From SIG452 sp045580405 (GTDB lineage Bacteria > Bacillota > Clostridia > UMGS1840): a stretch of 12,794 bases of DNA. Under the pieces are notes generated by a model. The model was not told the origin of the DNA. It saw nothing but the letters and a program-made list of their open reading frames with translations, and searched no databases. The stretch lies in the NCBI GenBank assembly GCA_045580405.1, contig JAZNNT010000110.1:1-12794 (forward strand). Direction: 5' to 3'. Shown here one piece after another: positions 1 to 7,135 of this stretch. Numbering within the stretch: the first letter of the stretch is position 1; each line of letters opens with the position of its first letter. The position numbers and the translations under genes were made by a program.

Positions 1-120
1 GAGAGCGGAGAAAAAATCGCAGAGCTTCTAAGAGCCGGTGAGCTGGAGACCATTCATTCCACGGAGCCGAACTTAGAAACTGTGTTTATGGAATTAACAG
101 GGAAGGGATTTGACAAATGA
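1..120 (+). CDS. ABC transporter ATP-binding protein, C-terminal end (partial)
   Basis: Only the last 39 codons are in the window; the gene enters from the left edge in frame 1 and stops at TGA 118-120. The visible tail contains a segment reading LETVFMELTGKGF. This is the usual ending of ATPase subunits of ABC-2 type drug or antibiotic exporters, where a conserved 'LEDVFLxLTG' helix closes the protein. None of the Walker A, signature or Walker B motifs lies in the window, so the class rests on this tail and on the next gene. The stop codon overlaps the ATG of the permease gene (ATGA at 117-120), which indicates translational coupling of an ATPase-permease pair. Substrate cannot be told. Confidence 0.75.
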   Translation, partial: ESGEKIAELLRAGELETIHSTEPNLETVFMELTGKGFDK

Positions 121-365
121 GAAATCATATTTTAGCAATTTTGTGGAAACAAATGAAGGACACCTTTAAGAATAAGGCCATCCTGATTCAGTTTCTGATG
201 TTTCCCATGATGACGATTATTATGGAAACGGCTATGGATATAGAAGGCATGCCGGACCATTTTTTCGTGAATATGTTTGCCACCATGTATATCGGCATGG
301 CGCCTTTGGTCAGTATTTCCTCCATTATTGCAGAGGAAAAAGAAAAAAACACTGTTAAAGTCTAA
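117..365 (+). pseudogene. ABC-2 type transporter permease, truncated to N-terminal 82 residues
   Basis: The frame starts at ATG 117 inside the ATPase stop codon and ends at TAA 363-365 after 82 residues. The sequence looks like the start of an ABC-2 permease: a short cytoplasmic N-terminus with WKQMKDTFKNK, a first hydrophobic segment at about residues 22-37, a second around 50-68, and then IIAEEKEKNTVKV. Intact family members carry a near-identical 'xxEEKExNTLRVL' motif about a third of the way in, followed by four more membrane helices. Those helices are missing: after codon 81 the DNA becomes the body of the next gene in another frame. A normal permease is about 240 residues or more, so the product cannot form a pore. 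It could be a real deletion in this strain or an assembly join. Confidence 0.7.
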
Positions 366-1437
366 ATGGTTTTGGATTTTAGTAGCAGTATTTTTGATTC
401 TTTTGGGCGTAAACTATCTGTATCATATTGAAGTTTTTCCCATATATCCGCCGGCTCAGACGGTGTACTACACGCCGGCAACCAAGATCAGCGGTACTTA
501 TTTTAAGGACCGTTATTACCTGACCACAATAGACGGATTGAAAACGGTAAATATCAAGGGAGAGGATGTTGCACCTGAAGTGAATGCTGCCATTTCTCCT
601 TTTATCAAGGCAATGAAAGAACCTGTCTACGAAAAGAGTCAAAGCACTGTTTTGGTATATGACATTGCAGGAACTTCTGCATTGCTGTTTGATGAATCCG
701 GCATGATTGCACCGTTTAGCTTTAACGGCGATATCTTGCTTGCCAGAATGAATCAGAACGGACAATTTGTGATGATTGTGAAGGAAGATGGCAGTAAAGC
801 AGCCGTAAAAGTATATGACCAGTACGGTAACGAAAAATACACCTGGTATTCCGGAACCGGTTATGTGGTGGATGCTACTATCAATCCCGATAACAATGTA
901 ATGGCAGTATTAACCAATGACGTTTCCAACGGCAGCGTAACCGCCAAGGTTTTATTTTTCCGGATGGATACTGCAGAACCGGTCAGAGGACATGTGGTGG
1001 GTAACCGAGTTGGGGCTTCTGTTTCGTATCGCGGTAACCAGTCTTTAGTGCTTTGTGCCAACGGACTGTATTTGTTAACCGATCATGGAGACTTGAGCCT
1101 GATTACTGATATTTCCGGCCGCGAACTGAAATTCTTTGACTTTTTTACCGACGGATCTGCGCTGCTTTGTTTTGCAGGAAGCTCTGTGGATACTTATAGC
1201 TGTGAAGTTTACGATACTCAGGGCAGAAGAGCTGCTCAGTTTTCGTTGGATGCTTTTGTAAGAATCGGGGATATTGAGGATGATAAATTCGTAGTATTTA
1301 AACGGAAAGAATTTTTCAATGTCACAAAACAGGGCAAAATTATGAAGTCCGGTGTGACCGACTATGATATTCAGCATGCGACTTATTTTCAGAATCGGGT
1401 TGCACTAATCGGTCAGGAACGGATGACCTTGCAATAA
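277..1437 (+). CDS. DUF5711-family membrane-anchored protein, 5' end disrupted
   Basis: The open frame runs back to a TTG at 277, but its first 27 or so codons are permease DNA read in another frame. Family-like sequence begins near 358 with KSKWFWILVAVF, a short basic start and a single membrane segment. After it comes an extracytoplasmic domain rich in short beta-strand repeats such as VLVYDIAGTSALLFDESG and VKVYDQYGNEKYTWYSGTGY. The repeats resemble the beta-propeller-like body of DUF5711 proteins, often found beside CvpA in Clostridia (recalled, not searched). No ATG in this frame lies near the expected N-terminus and no ribosome binding site precedes one, so the natural start was probably lost in the same event that cut the permease. 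Expression could rely on TTG 277 or 328, or there may be none. Function is unknown. CvpA follows after 37 bp. Confidence 0.65.
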   Translation: MPPCISAWRLWSVFPPLLQRKKKKTLLKSKWFWILVAVFLILLGVNYLYHIEVFPIYPPAQTVYYTPATKISGTYFKDRYYLTTIDGLKTVNIKGEDVAPEVNAAISPFIKAMKEPVYEKSQSTVLVYDIAGTSALLFDESGMIAPFSFNGDILLARMNQNGQFVMIVKEDGSKAAVKVYDQYGNEKYTWYSGTGYVVDATINPDNNVMAVLTNDVSNGSVTAKVLFFRMDTAEPVRGHVVGNRVGASVSYRGNQSLVLCANGLYLLTDHGDLSLITDISGRELKFFDFFTDGSALLCFAGSSVDTYSCEVYDTQGRRAAQFSLDAFVRIGDIEDDKFVVFKRKEFFNVTKQGKIMKSGVTDYDIQHATYFQNRVALIGQERMTLQ

Positions 1438-1474
1438 CCTGTAGCCGGTACGGCAATGGAGAAGGAGAATCACC

Positions 1475-2098
1475 ATGGTTGATATTATTTTTGTATTAGG
1501 GCTTATCATTGCCTTTTATGTGGGATACCGTTCCGGTTTTATACGATCGCTGGTAGGTTTTGTTGGTATTTTTATTTCTGCGTTCGGAGGATACTTGTTG
1601 TATCCTTATGTTTCTTCCTTTCTGATGGGGACTCCTGTATTTGCGTTGGTCAATCAGAGTGTTCTGGCATGGGTGCAGGGGTATGTCAATCAACACACCA
1701 ATCAGCATGAGCTGTTTATGAGATATCAGGCAGAGAATATTGAAATGCTTTGCACCAAAATGTCGGAGGGTATTACAACGGTCGTTTTTAATATTTTAAG
1801 TATTATTTTGATCATTCTTCTTATTAAAGTTGGTATTTTCGTATTGAAAAAACTGACCTCTTTTATCAATCATGTTCCGGTAATCGGGCAGCTTAACCGG
1901 ATTGGCGGACTGCTTTTGAGCGGTGCTTCTTATGTGGTAGCATGTTTTATTATTGTGGCGGTTATGTTATTGCCGCCTGCCAACACCAGCGAGCTTTCCC
2001 GTAATGTCTGCCAACAGATCAACAATTCTGCTGTGGTAAGACCTGTGATGAATTATAACTTTTTCGTAAACTATGAAAGCTTAAGTCAGGGACTGTAA
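1475..2098 (+). CDS. CvpA family membrane protein
   Basis: A 207-residue integral membrane protein. The N-terminal pattern, a hydrophobic helix at residues 2-17, then GYRSGFIRSLVGFVG leading into a second helix to about 43, is the signature of the CvpA family. A polar region of about 55 residues follows, then two further long hydrophobic helices at about 101-125 and 143-167, matching the four-helix topology expected. In E. coli CvpA is needed for colicin V production and envelope integrity; in Firmicutes the role is not settled. ATG 1475 is preceded by AAGGAG at 1462-1467 with good spacing. The TAA stop is part of the ligA ribosome binding site (TAAGGAG), so the two genes are likely co-translated. 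Confidence 0.8.
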   Translation: MVDIIFVLGLIIAFYVGYRSGFIRSLVGFVGIFISAFGGYLLYPYVSSFLMGTPVFALVNQSVLAWVQGYVNQHTNQHELFMRYQAENIEMLCTKMSEGITTVVFNILSIILIILLIKVGIFVLKKLTSFINHVPVIGQLNRIGGLLLSGASYVVACFIIVAVMLLPPANTSELSRNVCQQINNSAVVRPVMNYNFFVNYESLSQGL

Positions 2099-2111
2099 GG
2101 AGTGTAAATCC

Positions 2112-4091
2112 ATGAAAGCGGAAGAAAGAATTGAGGAATTACGAAAACTTCTTCGTTACTATTCCGATTGTTACTATAACGAAGATAGTCCCGTAGTGGA
2201 CGACTTTACCTATGATAAGTTGCTTCGGGAATTAGAAACATTAGAAGATGAAAATCCTCATCTTCGCACTGCCGATTCTCCCACGGTTCGTGTTGGAGGA
2301 AAGGCGAGTGAGGTGTTTAGTCCCGTAGAACACCGTGTACCGCTCCAAAGCTTGGAAGATGCGTTTTCTTATGAGGAACTGCAGGCATTTGACCAGCGTG
2401 TACAGAATGTTTTAGAAGCAGATTACAAGTACGCTGTAGAACTGAAAATTGACGGTCTTTCTGTATCCTTAGAATATGAAAACGGTGTATTTGTTCGCGG
2501 TGCAACGCGTGGAGACGGTGTTGTAGGGGAAGACGTAACAGCCAATTTAATGGAAATTAAAGAGATTCCCAAAGTGTTACCTGAAAAGATTCCCTATCTT
2601 TGTGTCCGTGGGGAAGTGTATATGAAAAAAGCGGTGTTTGAAGAATTGAATGCTATGCAAGAGATTCTGGAAAAGAAACCTTTTGCCAATCCCAGAAATG
2701 CTGCAGCAGGTTCGCTTCGTCAGAAAGACAGCAAAATCACAGCCGAGCGTAATTTGAGTATTTTTGTATTTAATTTGCAGCTGTGTGAAGGAAAAAGATT
2801 TTCTTCTCATAGTGAAAGTCTTGATTTCTTGAAAGAAATGGGATTCCCGGTAAGTCCGTATTATCATCTGTTTTCCAAAATGGAAAATGCTTTTTCGGAA
2901 ATTTCCAGACTTGGAGATATGAGGGAAGAACTGCCTTTTGATATTGACGGTGCGGTGGTAAAAATAGATGATTTTTCTGCCCGGAACCGAATGGGAGAAA
3001 CCTCCAAATTTCCCAAGTGGGCAATTGCCTATAAATATCCTGCAGAAATTAAAGAAACCAAACTGTTAAATATTTTTATTCAAGTAGGAAGAACGGGTGT
3101 ATTAACTCCCAATGCAGAACTGGAACCGGTCCGTTTGGCAGGTACCACCGTCAGACGTGCCACTCTTCATAATTTTGACAATATCCGTGATAAGGATATT
3201 CGTATCGGTGACATGGTACGGGTCAGAAAAGCAGGGGATATTATCCCGGAGGTCATTGAATCTGTTTCTGAGAAACGAAACGGCACTGAGCAGATTTATC
3301 CCATGCCGGAGGTCTGTCCTGCTTGCGGCGCCAAAGTCATTCGGGTAGAGGACGAGGTTGCCATCCGTTGCTCCAATGTGGAGTGTCCTGCCCAGATCCT
3401 AAGAAACATCGTGCATTTTGCATCAAAGGATGCTATGGACATTGAAGGCTTAGGACCTCAGGTTGTAAATTTACTGCTGGAAAATCATCTGATTGAAAAG
3501 GTATCAGATATTTATACCCTTCGCAGAGAGGAGATTGCCTCTTTAGAACGAATGGGCCAAAAATCCGCCGACAATTTGATTGCTGCCATTGAAGCATCCA
3601 AGCAAAATGGATTAGATCGTTTGATTTTTGCTTTGGGCATCCGTCAGATTGGCAAAAAAGCAGGCAAAATTTTAGCGAAAAACTTTCGCAGTATGTCCGC
3701 TGTTATGGAGGCAAAACTGGAAGATTTTACCGGAATTTTTGAAATTGGTGAAATTTCCGGTAAAAGCGTGGTGGATTTTTTCTCCTTGGAATCTAATCGA
3801 GAACTGATTGATGCTCTTCAAATTCAGGGAGTTAATATGGAATACACCGACGAAAGTGTTTCTGAAATATTCTTAAATAAAACCTTTGTGCTGACTGGTA
3901 CCTTGCCCAATTTAAGCCGTAGTGAAGCATCCAAAATGATTGAAGATAACGGTGGGAAAGTATCTTCTTCCGTTTCTAAAAAGACCGATTATGTGTTGGC
4001 AGGAGAGGAAGCAGGCAGCAAGCTGAAAAAAGCGCAGGATTTGGGAATTTCTATTATTACAGAGGAAGAATTTCTGGAAATGCTTCCTTGA
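2112..4091 (+). CDS. ligA: NAD-dependent DNA ligase LigA
   Basis: A complete 659-residue bacterial DNA ligase that seals nicks using NAD+, in replication and repair. Domain order is canonical. The Ia NAD-binding segment is at about 1-60 (YYNEDSPVVDDFTYD). The adenylation domain carries the catalytic lysine in LKIDG (Lys112). The OB domain is around 310-390. A four-cysteine zinc finger follows (CPACG and then CSNVECP, near residues 400-425). Helix-hairpin-helix repeats are at about 430-570, and a C-terminal BRCT domain (NKTFVLTGTL onward) spans the last 75 residues. Length matches the family (about 650-680). The start at ATG 2112 has AAGGAG 2097-2102 nine bases upstream, overlapping the cvpA stop. 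No promoter is evident in the 13-bp gap, so it is probably transcribed with the upstream genes. Confidence 0.98.
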   Translation: MKAEERIEELRKLLRYYSDCYYNEDSPVVDDFTYDKLLRELETLEDENPHLRTADSPTVRVGGKASEVFSPVEHRVPLQSLEDAFSYEELQAFDQRVQNVLEADYKYAVELKIDGLSVSLEYENGVFVRGATRGDGVVGEDVTANLMEIKEIPKVLPEKIPYLCVRGEVYMKKAVFEELNAMQEILEKKPFANPRNAAAGSLRQKDSKITAERNLSIFVFNLQLCEGKRFSSHSESLDFLKEMGFPVSPYYHLFSKMENAFSEISRLGDMREELPFDIDGAVVKIDDFSARNRMGETSKFPKWAIAYKYPAEIKETKLLNIFIQVGRTGVLTPNAELEPVRLAGTTVRRATLHNFDNIRDKDIRIGDMVRVRKAGDIIPEVIESVSEKRNGTEQIYPMPEVCPACGAKVIRVEDEVAIRCSNVECPAQILRNIVHFASKDAMDIEGLGPQVVNLLLENHLIEKVSDIYTLRREEIASLERMGQKSADNLIAAIEASKQNGLDRLIFALGIRQIGKKAGKILAKNFRSMSAVMEAKLEDFTGIFEIGEISGKSVVDFFSLESNRELIDALQIQGVNMEYTDESVSEIFLNKTFVLTGTLPNLSRSEASKMIEDNGGKVSSSVSKKTDYVLAGEEAGSKLKKAQDLGISIITEEEFLEMLP

Positions 4092-4102
4092 TAATTTTGG
4101 AC

Positions 4103-4131
4103 TTGATTTTTATTTCGTAATGTGCTATAAT
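4103..4131 (+). promoter_or_regulatory. Sigma-A type promoter for the IGPD-like/HAD/fumarase-beta/radC operon
   Basis: The -35 box is TTGATT at 4103-4108 (four of six to consensus). The spacer is exactly 17 bp, and the -10 box is a perfect TATAAT at 4126-4131 with a TGC extension at 4123-4125. Transcription should start near 4138, leaving a leader of about 40 bases before ATG 4178 that includes the ribosome binding site AAGGAAG. This is the only strong promoter between ligA and radC. No operator or riboswitch is visible in the short leader. Confidence 0.8.
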
Positions 4132-4177
4132 ACGATTTATGTATGTTCTATGAAGATGCAGAAAGGAAGAAAAACCT

Positions 4178-4804
4178 ATGAAAACTACTGTCAGCGTAAC
4201 ACGCACCACAACGGAATCTAATATGAGGGTAGCTTGTGATTTTTCGATGTTAGCTCCCGACTACCGCAAGAAGATCAACACGCCATATCCGTTTTTGAAC
4301 CATATGATTGAGCACACTGCATACCGTGCCGGAATCACTGTGGAAACTGATGTTAAGTTAAATACTTTTGTGTTATCCCATGTAGTTTTTGAGGATTTGG
4401 GAATTGCATTTGGGAAAGCCTTAAAAACCTATGTGTCGGAAAATGCCGCAGCAGGTGTAACCGGTTTTGGTGATGGCGTTGGAATTATTGATGAAGCTTA
4501 TGCAGAAGCTGCCATCAGTTTTGAAGACCGTGCTTACTTCCATTTCCAGAACGATGCGGGAAAGCTTTCTGAAACTACTGAAGGAATTGCAACAGAAGAT
4601 TTATTTGTATTTTTGGAAGGTGTGGCACAGGGTGCTCAGGCAACCCTGCATATAAACTTAAGAAAAGGCACCAATATGCATCACATTTTTGAAGCAATAT
4701 ACCGTGCATTTGGTATCTGCTTAAAAAGAGCCTTATTCTGTGATGAAAAAAGAATCGGCTTAACCTCCGGCGTTGCAGGAAAAATTGATTTTGTAATTGA
4801 ATAA
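4178..4804 (+). CDS. Divergent imidazoleglycerol-phosphate dehydratase (HisB-type) family protein
   Basis: At 208 residues this has the length and two-repeat fold of IGP dehydratase, the manganese enzyme of histidine synthesis. By eye it aligns from TTTESNM (10-16) through FLNHM (39-43), FED (71-73), DEA (105-107), TLHIN (156-160), HHIFEA (168-173) to the end. Many catalytic residues differ from authentic IGPD. FLDHM has become FLNHM. In HHTVED the second His is Val (residues 68-73 read HVVFED). The Arg of RFG is Gly97, the PMDE motif is IIDE, the SGR motif is EDR, and the C-terminal phosphate-binding S-[TS]-K-G is replaced by TSGVAG. The HHxxE of the second repeat is kept. No his genes are nearby, so it is probably a neofunctionalised paralogue. 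It is the first gene of the operon, ATG 4178, AAGGAAG 8 bases upstream. Confidence 0.75.
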   Translation: MKTTVSVTRTTTESNMRVACDFSMLAPDYRKKINTPYPFLNHMIEHTAYRAGITVETDVKLNTFVLSHVVFEDLGIAFGKALKTYVSENAAAGVTGFGDGVGIIDEAYAEAAISFEDRAYFHFQNDAGKLSETTEGIATEDLFVFLEGVAQGAQATLHINLRKGTNMHHIFEAIYRAFGICLKRALFCDEKRIGLTSGVAGKIDFVIE

Positions 4805-4840
4805 TAACAATAGCAAAAAAAATAAAAAAGGAGAACGATT

Positions 4841-5890
4841 ATGGACGACGGGCATTCCGGGAAGTTTCACACCGTGCTGTTTGATTTAGACGGTGTTATT
4901 ACCGGCGAACAAGCCTATTGGAAGGCGGCAGCTTTGACCGTGTATGAATATTTTCACGAGGATTTAGAATTAAACAGTGAATTTTGTTATGACAATGCAG
5001 ATGCGATTATGGATACTGTGTTTTCTTATCAGGAAACTGTGGTAACTTTAAAATCCTTGGGCTTAAATTCTAACTGGGATTTGGCTTATGCCGTGATTTT
5101 ATCTACCGATATTTTAAAGAGCGAAGGAATCGAAGATGATGAAATTTTTCAAATGGTTCCTGAGTTTTTGGCAGATAAGAACATTTTAGCACCTGAGTTA
5201 TTGGAAGTGCTGGCGCAGGAATATGAAGAGATTTTTAACTACCCTGAAGGCTATGCCGAAAAGGGCGGTGAATTTTATGATGAAATCGTTAAGAAATTTC
5301 AGCATTGGTATTTGGGTGACGAGGGATATTTTAGGCAATATCAGGAACCCGTACTTACGGAAAAAGGCAACGTAGGTCTGGTGGATTTAGAAGAACCGTT
5401 ATTGGGGCTTTCTCAAACACAGAATTTACTAAAAACGCTTCACGATGCCGGATATGTATTGGGAATCGGAAGCGGACGTCCTCGTCTGGAATTGGAGCGC
5501 CCCTTAAAAAACTGGGGAGTTTTCGATTATTTTGATGCAGACAGAATCGTAAGCTACGATGATGTTTTATATTGGCAAAAACAGTATGAATCATTATTTG
5601 ATACCGATGAAAAACTGGTAAAACCCCATCCGTTTCAGTTTATAAAAGGAGCTTGCGGTACCGGCTTTACTCTGGATGATTTGCACCAGGCGAAAGACCG
5701 TAGCCATATTTTAGTGGTCGGAGATGCTCTTTGCGATTTGATTGCTGCTCACGATGCAGGATGTAAATTCTGTGCTGTGCTGACCGGTGTTGACGGCAAA
5801 GATGCCCGAACTTTTTTTGAGAACATGGGAGTTGACTATATTTTAGAGGATGCTACTGAGCTTCCCGAAATTCTATTACCTAAGAAATAA
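4841..5890 (+). CDS. HAD-superfamily hydrolase with a large cap domain
   Basis: A 349-residue HAD phosphatase-like protein with all four motifs in place. Motif I is FDLDGV (nucleophile Asp15, acid/base Asp17), motif II is GIGSGRP (Ser211), motif III is KPHP (Lys261), and motif IV is VVGDALCD (Asp295, Asp299). About 175 residues between motif I and the second half (roughly 20-190) form an acidic helical insert. It sits in the C1 cap position and is longer than the usual 70-100 residues, which suggests a distinctive substrate. It is not the HisB-N/HisN class of histidinol phosphatase, despite lying next to an IGPD-like gene. The gap to the upstream gene is 36 bp, with AAAAGGAG before ATG 4841. 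Substrate unknown; co-transcription suggests work on the same or a related metabolite. Confidence 0.8.
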   Translation: MDDGHSGKFHTVLFDLDGVITGEQAYWKAAALTVYEYFHEDLELNSEFCYDNADAIMDTVFSYQETVVTLKSLGLNSNWDLAYAVILSTDILKSEGIEDDEIFQMVPEFLADKNILAPELLEVLAQEYEEIFNYPEGYAEKGGEFYDEIVKKFQHWYLGDEGYFRQYQEPVLTEKGNVGLVDLEEPLLGLSQTQNLLKTLHDAGYVLGIGSGRPRLELERPLKNWGVFDYFDADRIVSYDDVLYWQKQYESLFDTDEKLVKPHPFQFIKGACGTGFTLDDLHQAKDRSHILVVGDALCDLIAAHDAGCKFCAVLTGVDGKDARTFFENMGVDYILEDATELPEILLPKK

Positions 5891-5910
5891 GCGTTAAGGA
5901 AAGTGATACT

Positions 5911-6438
5911 ATGGAAATTAAGTTGCACACTTCAGAAGTGGAAAAAATTAAAAATCTTAAAGCAGGGGATATGATTCTGCTCTCCGGCGTGATTTACACA
6001 GCACGTGATGCTGCTCATAAACGCCTAACCGAAGCATTGGCAAGAGGGGAACAGTTGCCTCTTGATATCAAAGATGCGATTATTTATTATGCAGGACCAA
6101 CGCCTCCGAAGCCTGGTGAGGTTATCGGTTCCTGCGGACCTACTACCAGTTATCGTATGGATAAATATGCCCCCATTTTGTTAGATGAGGGTCAGCTCGG
6201 TATGATTGGCAAAGGTCTTCGCAATCAGGATGTTATTGACGCAATGAAGCGAAACCAAGGAGTTTATTTCGGTGCAATCGGCGGAGCAGGAGCGTTGATT
6301 TCCAAATCCGTTAAGAAGGCAGAAGTCATTGCGTATGAGGATTTGGGAGCAGAAGCACTTCGCAGACTGGAAGTGGAAGACTTGTCGTTAACTGTTGTGA
6401 TTGATAAGGATGGAAATAATCTGTATGACAGAGCCTAA
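5911..6438 (+). CDS. Class I fumarate hydratase / tartrate dehydratase, beta subunit (orphan)
   Basis: A 175-residue protein matching the C-terminal (beta) half of iron-sulphur class I fumarases, known as a separate subunit in many anaerobes (FumB/TtdB type). Family motifs are visible: YTARDAAHKR (29-38), the substrate-binding GPTTSYRMD (76-84), and GAIGGAGAL (121-129). The enzyme interconverts malate and fumarate, or dehydrates tartrate. The [4Fe-4S] cluster sits in the alpha subunit, which is usually encoded immediately upstream. Here the upstream gene is the HAD hydrolase and no alpha subunit lies in the window, so it either pairs with an alpha encoded elsewhere or serves another hydro-lyase. 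AAGGAAAG precedes ATG 5911, with a 20-bp gap to the HAD gene. Substrate is not decidable from sequence alone. Confidence 0.85.
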   Translation: MEIKLHTSEVEKIKNLKAGDMILLSGVIYTARDAAHKRLTEALARGEQLPLDIKDAIIYYAGPTPPKPGEVIGSCGPTTSYRMDKYAPILLDEGQLGMIGKGLRNQDVIDAMKRNQGVYFGAIGGAGALISKSVKKAEVIAYEDLGAEALRRLEVEDLSLTVVIDKDGNNLYDRA

Positions 6439-7135
6439 ACAGAAAATAGCATTAAAATCCAATCATGACGGACATCGAAAACGCCTTCGTTCCAAATTGC
6501 TTTCTTCGCAGTTTGATTATTTATGCCAACACGAACTGTTAGAGCTTTTAACTTTTTATGCGATTCCAAGACGGGATACCAATGAACTTGCACACACCAT
6601 TTTAAATTATTACGGCAACAATTTTTCTGCTGTTTTTGAAGCAAGTCCCGGTGAATTGCAGAAGATTCCGGGTGTGGGAGAGAATACTGCAGCACTCATT
6701 ACCTTAGTCCAATGCATTATGCGGGAGCTTGAAAAGGAAAAGCTGAAACATATGGAGGTTTTAAAGACGACTGAAGAGATTGGAAGTTATGCAGTCGGTT
6801 TGCTTTCCGGTCACCGTAATGAAGTGTTTTATGCCATTTATTTAAATAACAATAATAAGGTGATTTCTTATTCTAAAATCACAGAAGGTTCTATTAATGA
6901 AATTACGGTGGAACCCAGAAAAATTGTGGAAGATGCATTAAAATTTCCAAAAACAAAGCAAGTAGTTTTAGTGCACAACCATCCCAGCGGAAACCTGGAA
7001 CCGAGCGGTGCCGATATGGATACCACCCGGCTCATTACCCGGGCTTTGAACACGGTTGATATTCGCGTCAGAGATCATGTTGTGGTATCAGGACGTCAGT
7101 ATTACAGCTTTTTGGAACATGAGCTTTTGTTCTGA
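6425..7135 (+). CDS. radC: RadC family JAB-domain protein
   Basis: A 236-residue RadC. The N-terminal UPF0758 region has a helix-hairpin-helix (LQKIPGVGENTAALI, 78-92). The C-terminal JAMM/MPN+ metalloprotease-like domain has Glu133 and the zinc motif HNHPSGNLEPSGADMD (His184, His186, Asp197). It was named for radiation repair, but the biochemical role of RadC is unresolved. I chose ATG 6425, which overlaps the end of the fumarase-beta gene by 14 bp and has AAGGA at 6406-6410 upstream. A TTG at 6401 and an ATG at 6410 would add 8 or 5 residues without family-like sequence. It is the last gene of the operon; its 3' end overlaps the convergent gerAB gene by 34 bp, and its terminator lies at 7267-7300. 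Confidence 0.9.
   Translation: MTEPKQKIALKSNHDGHRKRLRSKLLSSQFDYLCQHELLELLTFYAIPRRDTNELAHTILNYYGNNFSAVFEASPGELQKIPGVGENTAALITLVQCIMRELEKEKLKHMEVLKTTEEIGSYAVGLLSGHRNEVFYAIYLNNNNKVISYSKITEGSINEITVEPRKIVEDALKFPKTKQVVLVHNHPSGNLEPSGADMDTTRLITRALNTVDIRVRDHVVVSGRQYYSFLEHELLF

Noticed and set aside
344..350. A slippery heptamer (A AAA AAC), in phase with the permease frame, just before the junction with the DUF5711 frame
   Set aside because: A -1 shift here lands in a frame that meets TAA two codons later. Reaching the DUF5711 frame needs +1 or -2, so programmed -1 frameshifting cannot produce a fusion. A one-base error in the A run would fuse the frames but would not restore the missing permease helices.
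4841..5890. HAD gene as histidinol-phosphate phosphatase (HisB-N type)
   Set aside because: HisB-N proteins are capless with a zinc loop and much shorter. This protein has a long cap and no zinc-binding cysteine cluster.
6401..6424. Earlier radC starts (TTG 6401, ATG 6410)
   Set aside because: They deepen the overlap with the fumarase-beta gene and would place the purine-rich site AAGGA at 6406-6410 within the coding sequence rather than upstream. ATG 6425 has that site at normal distance.
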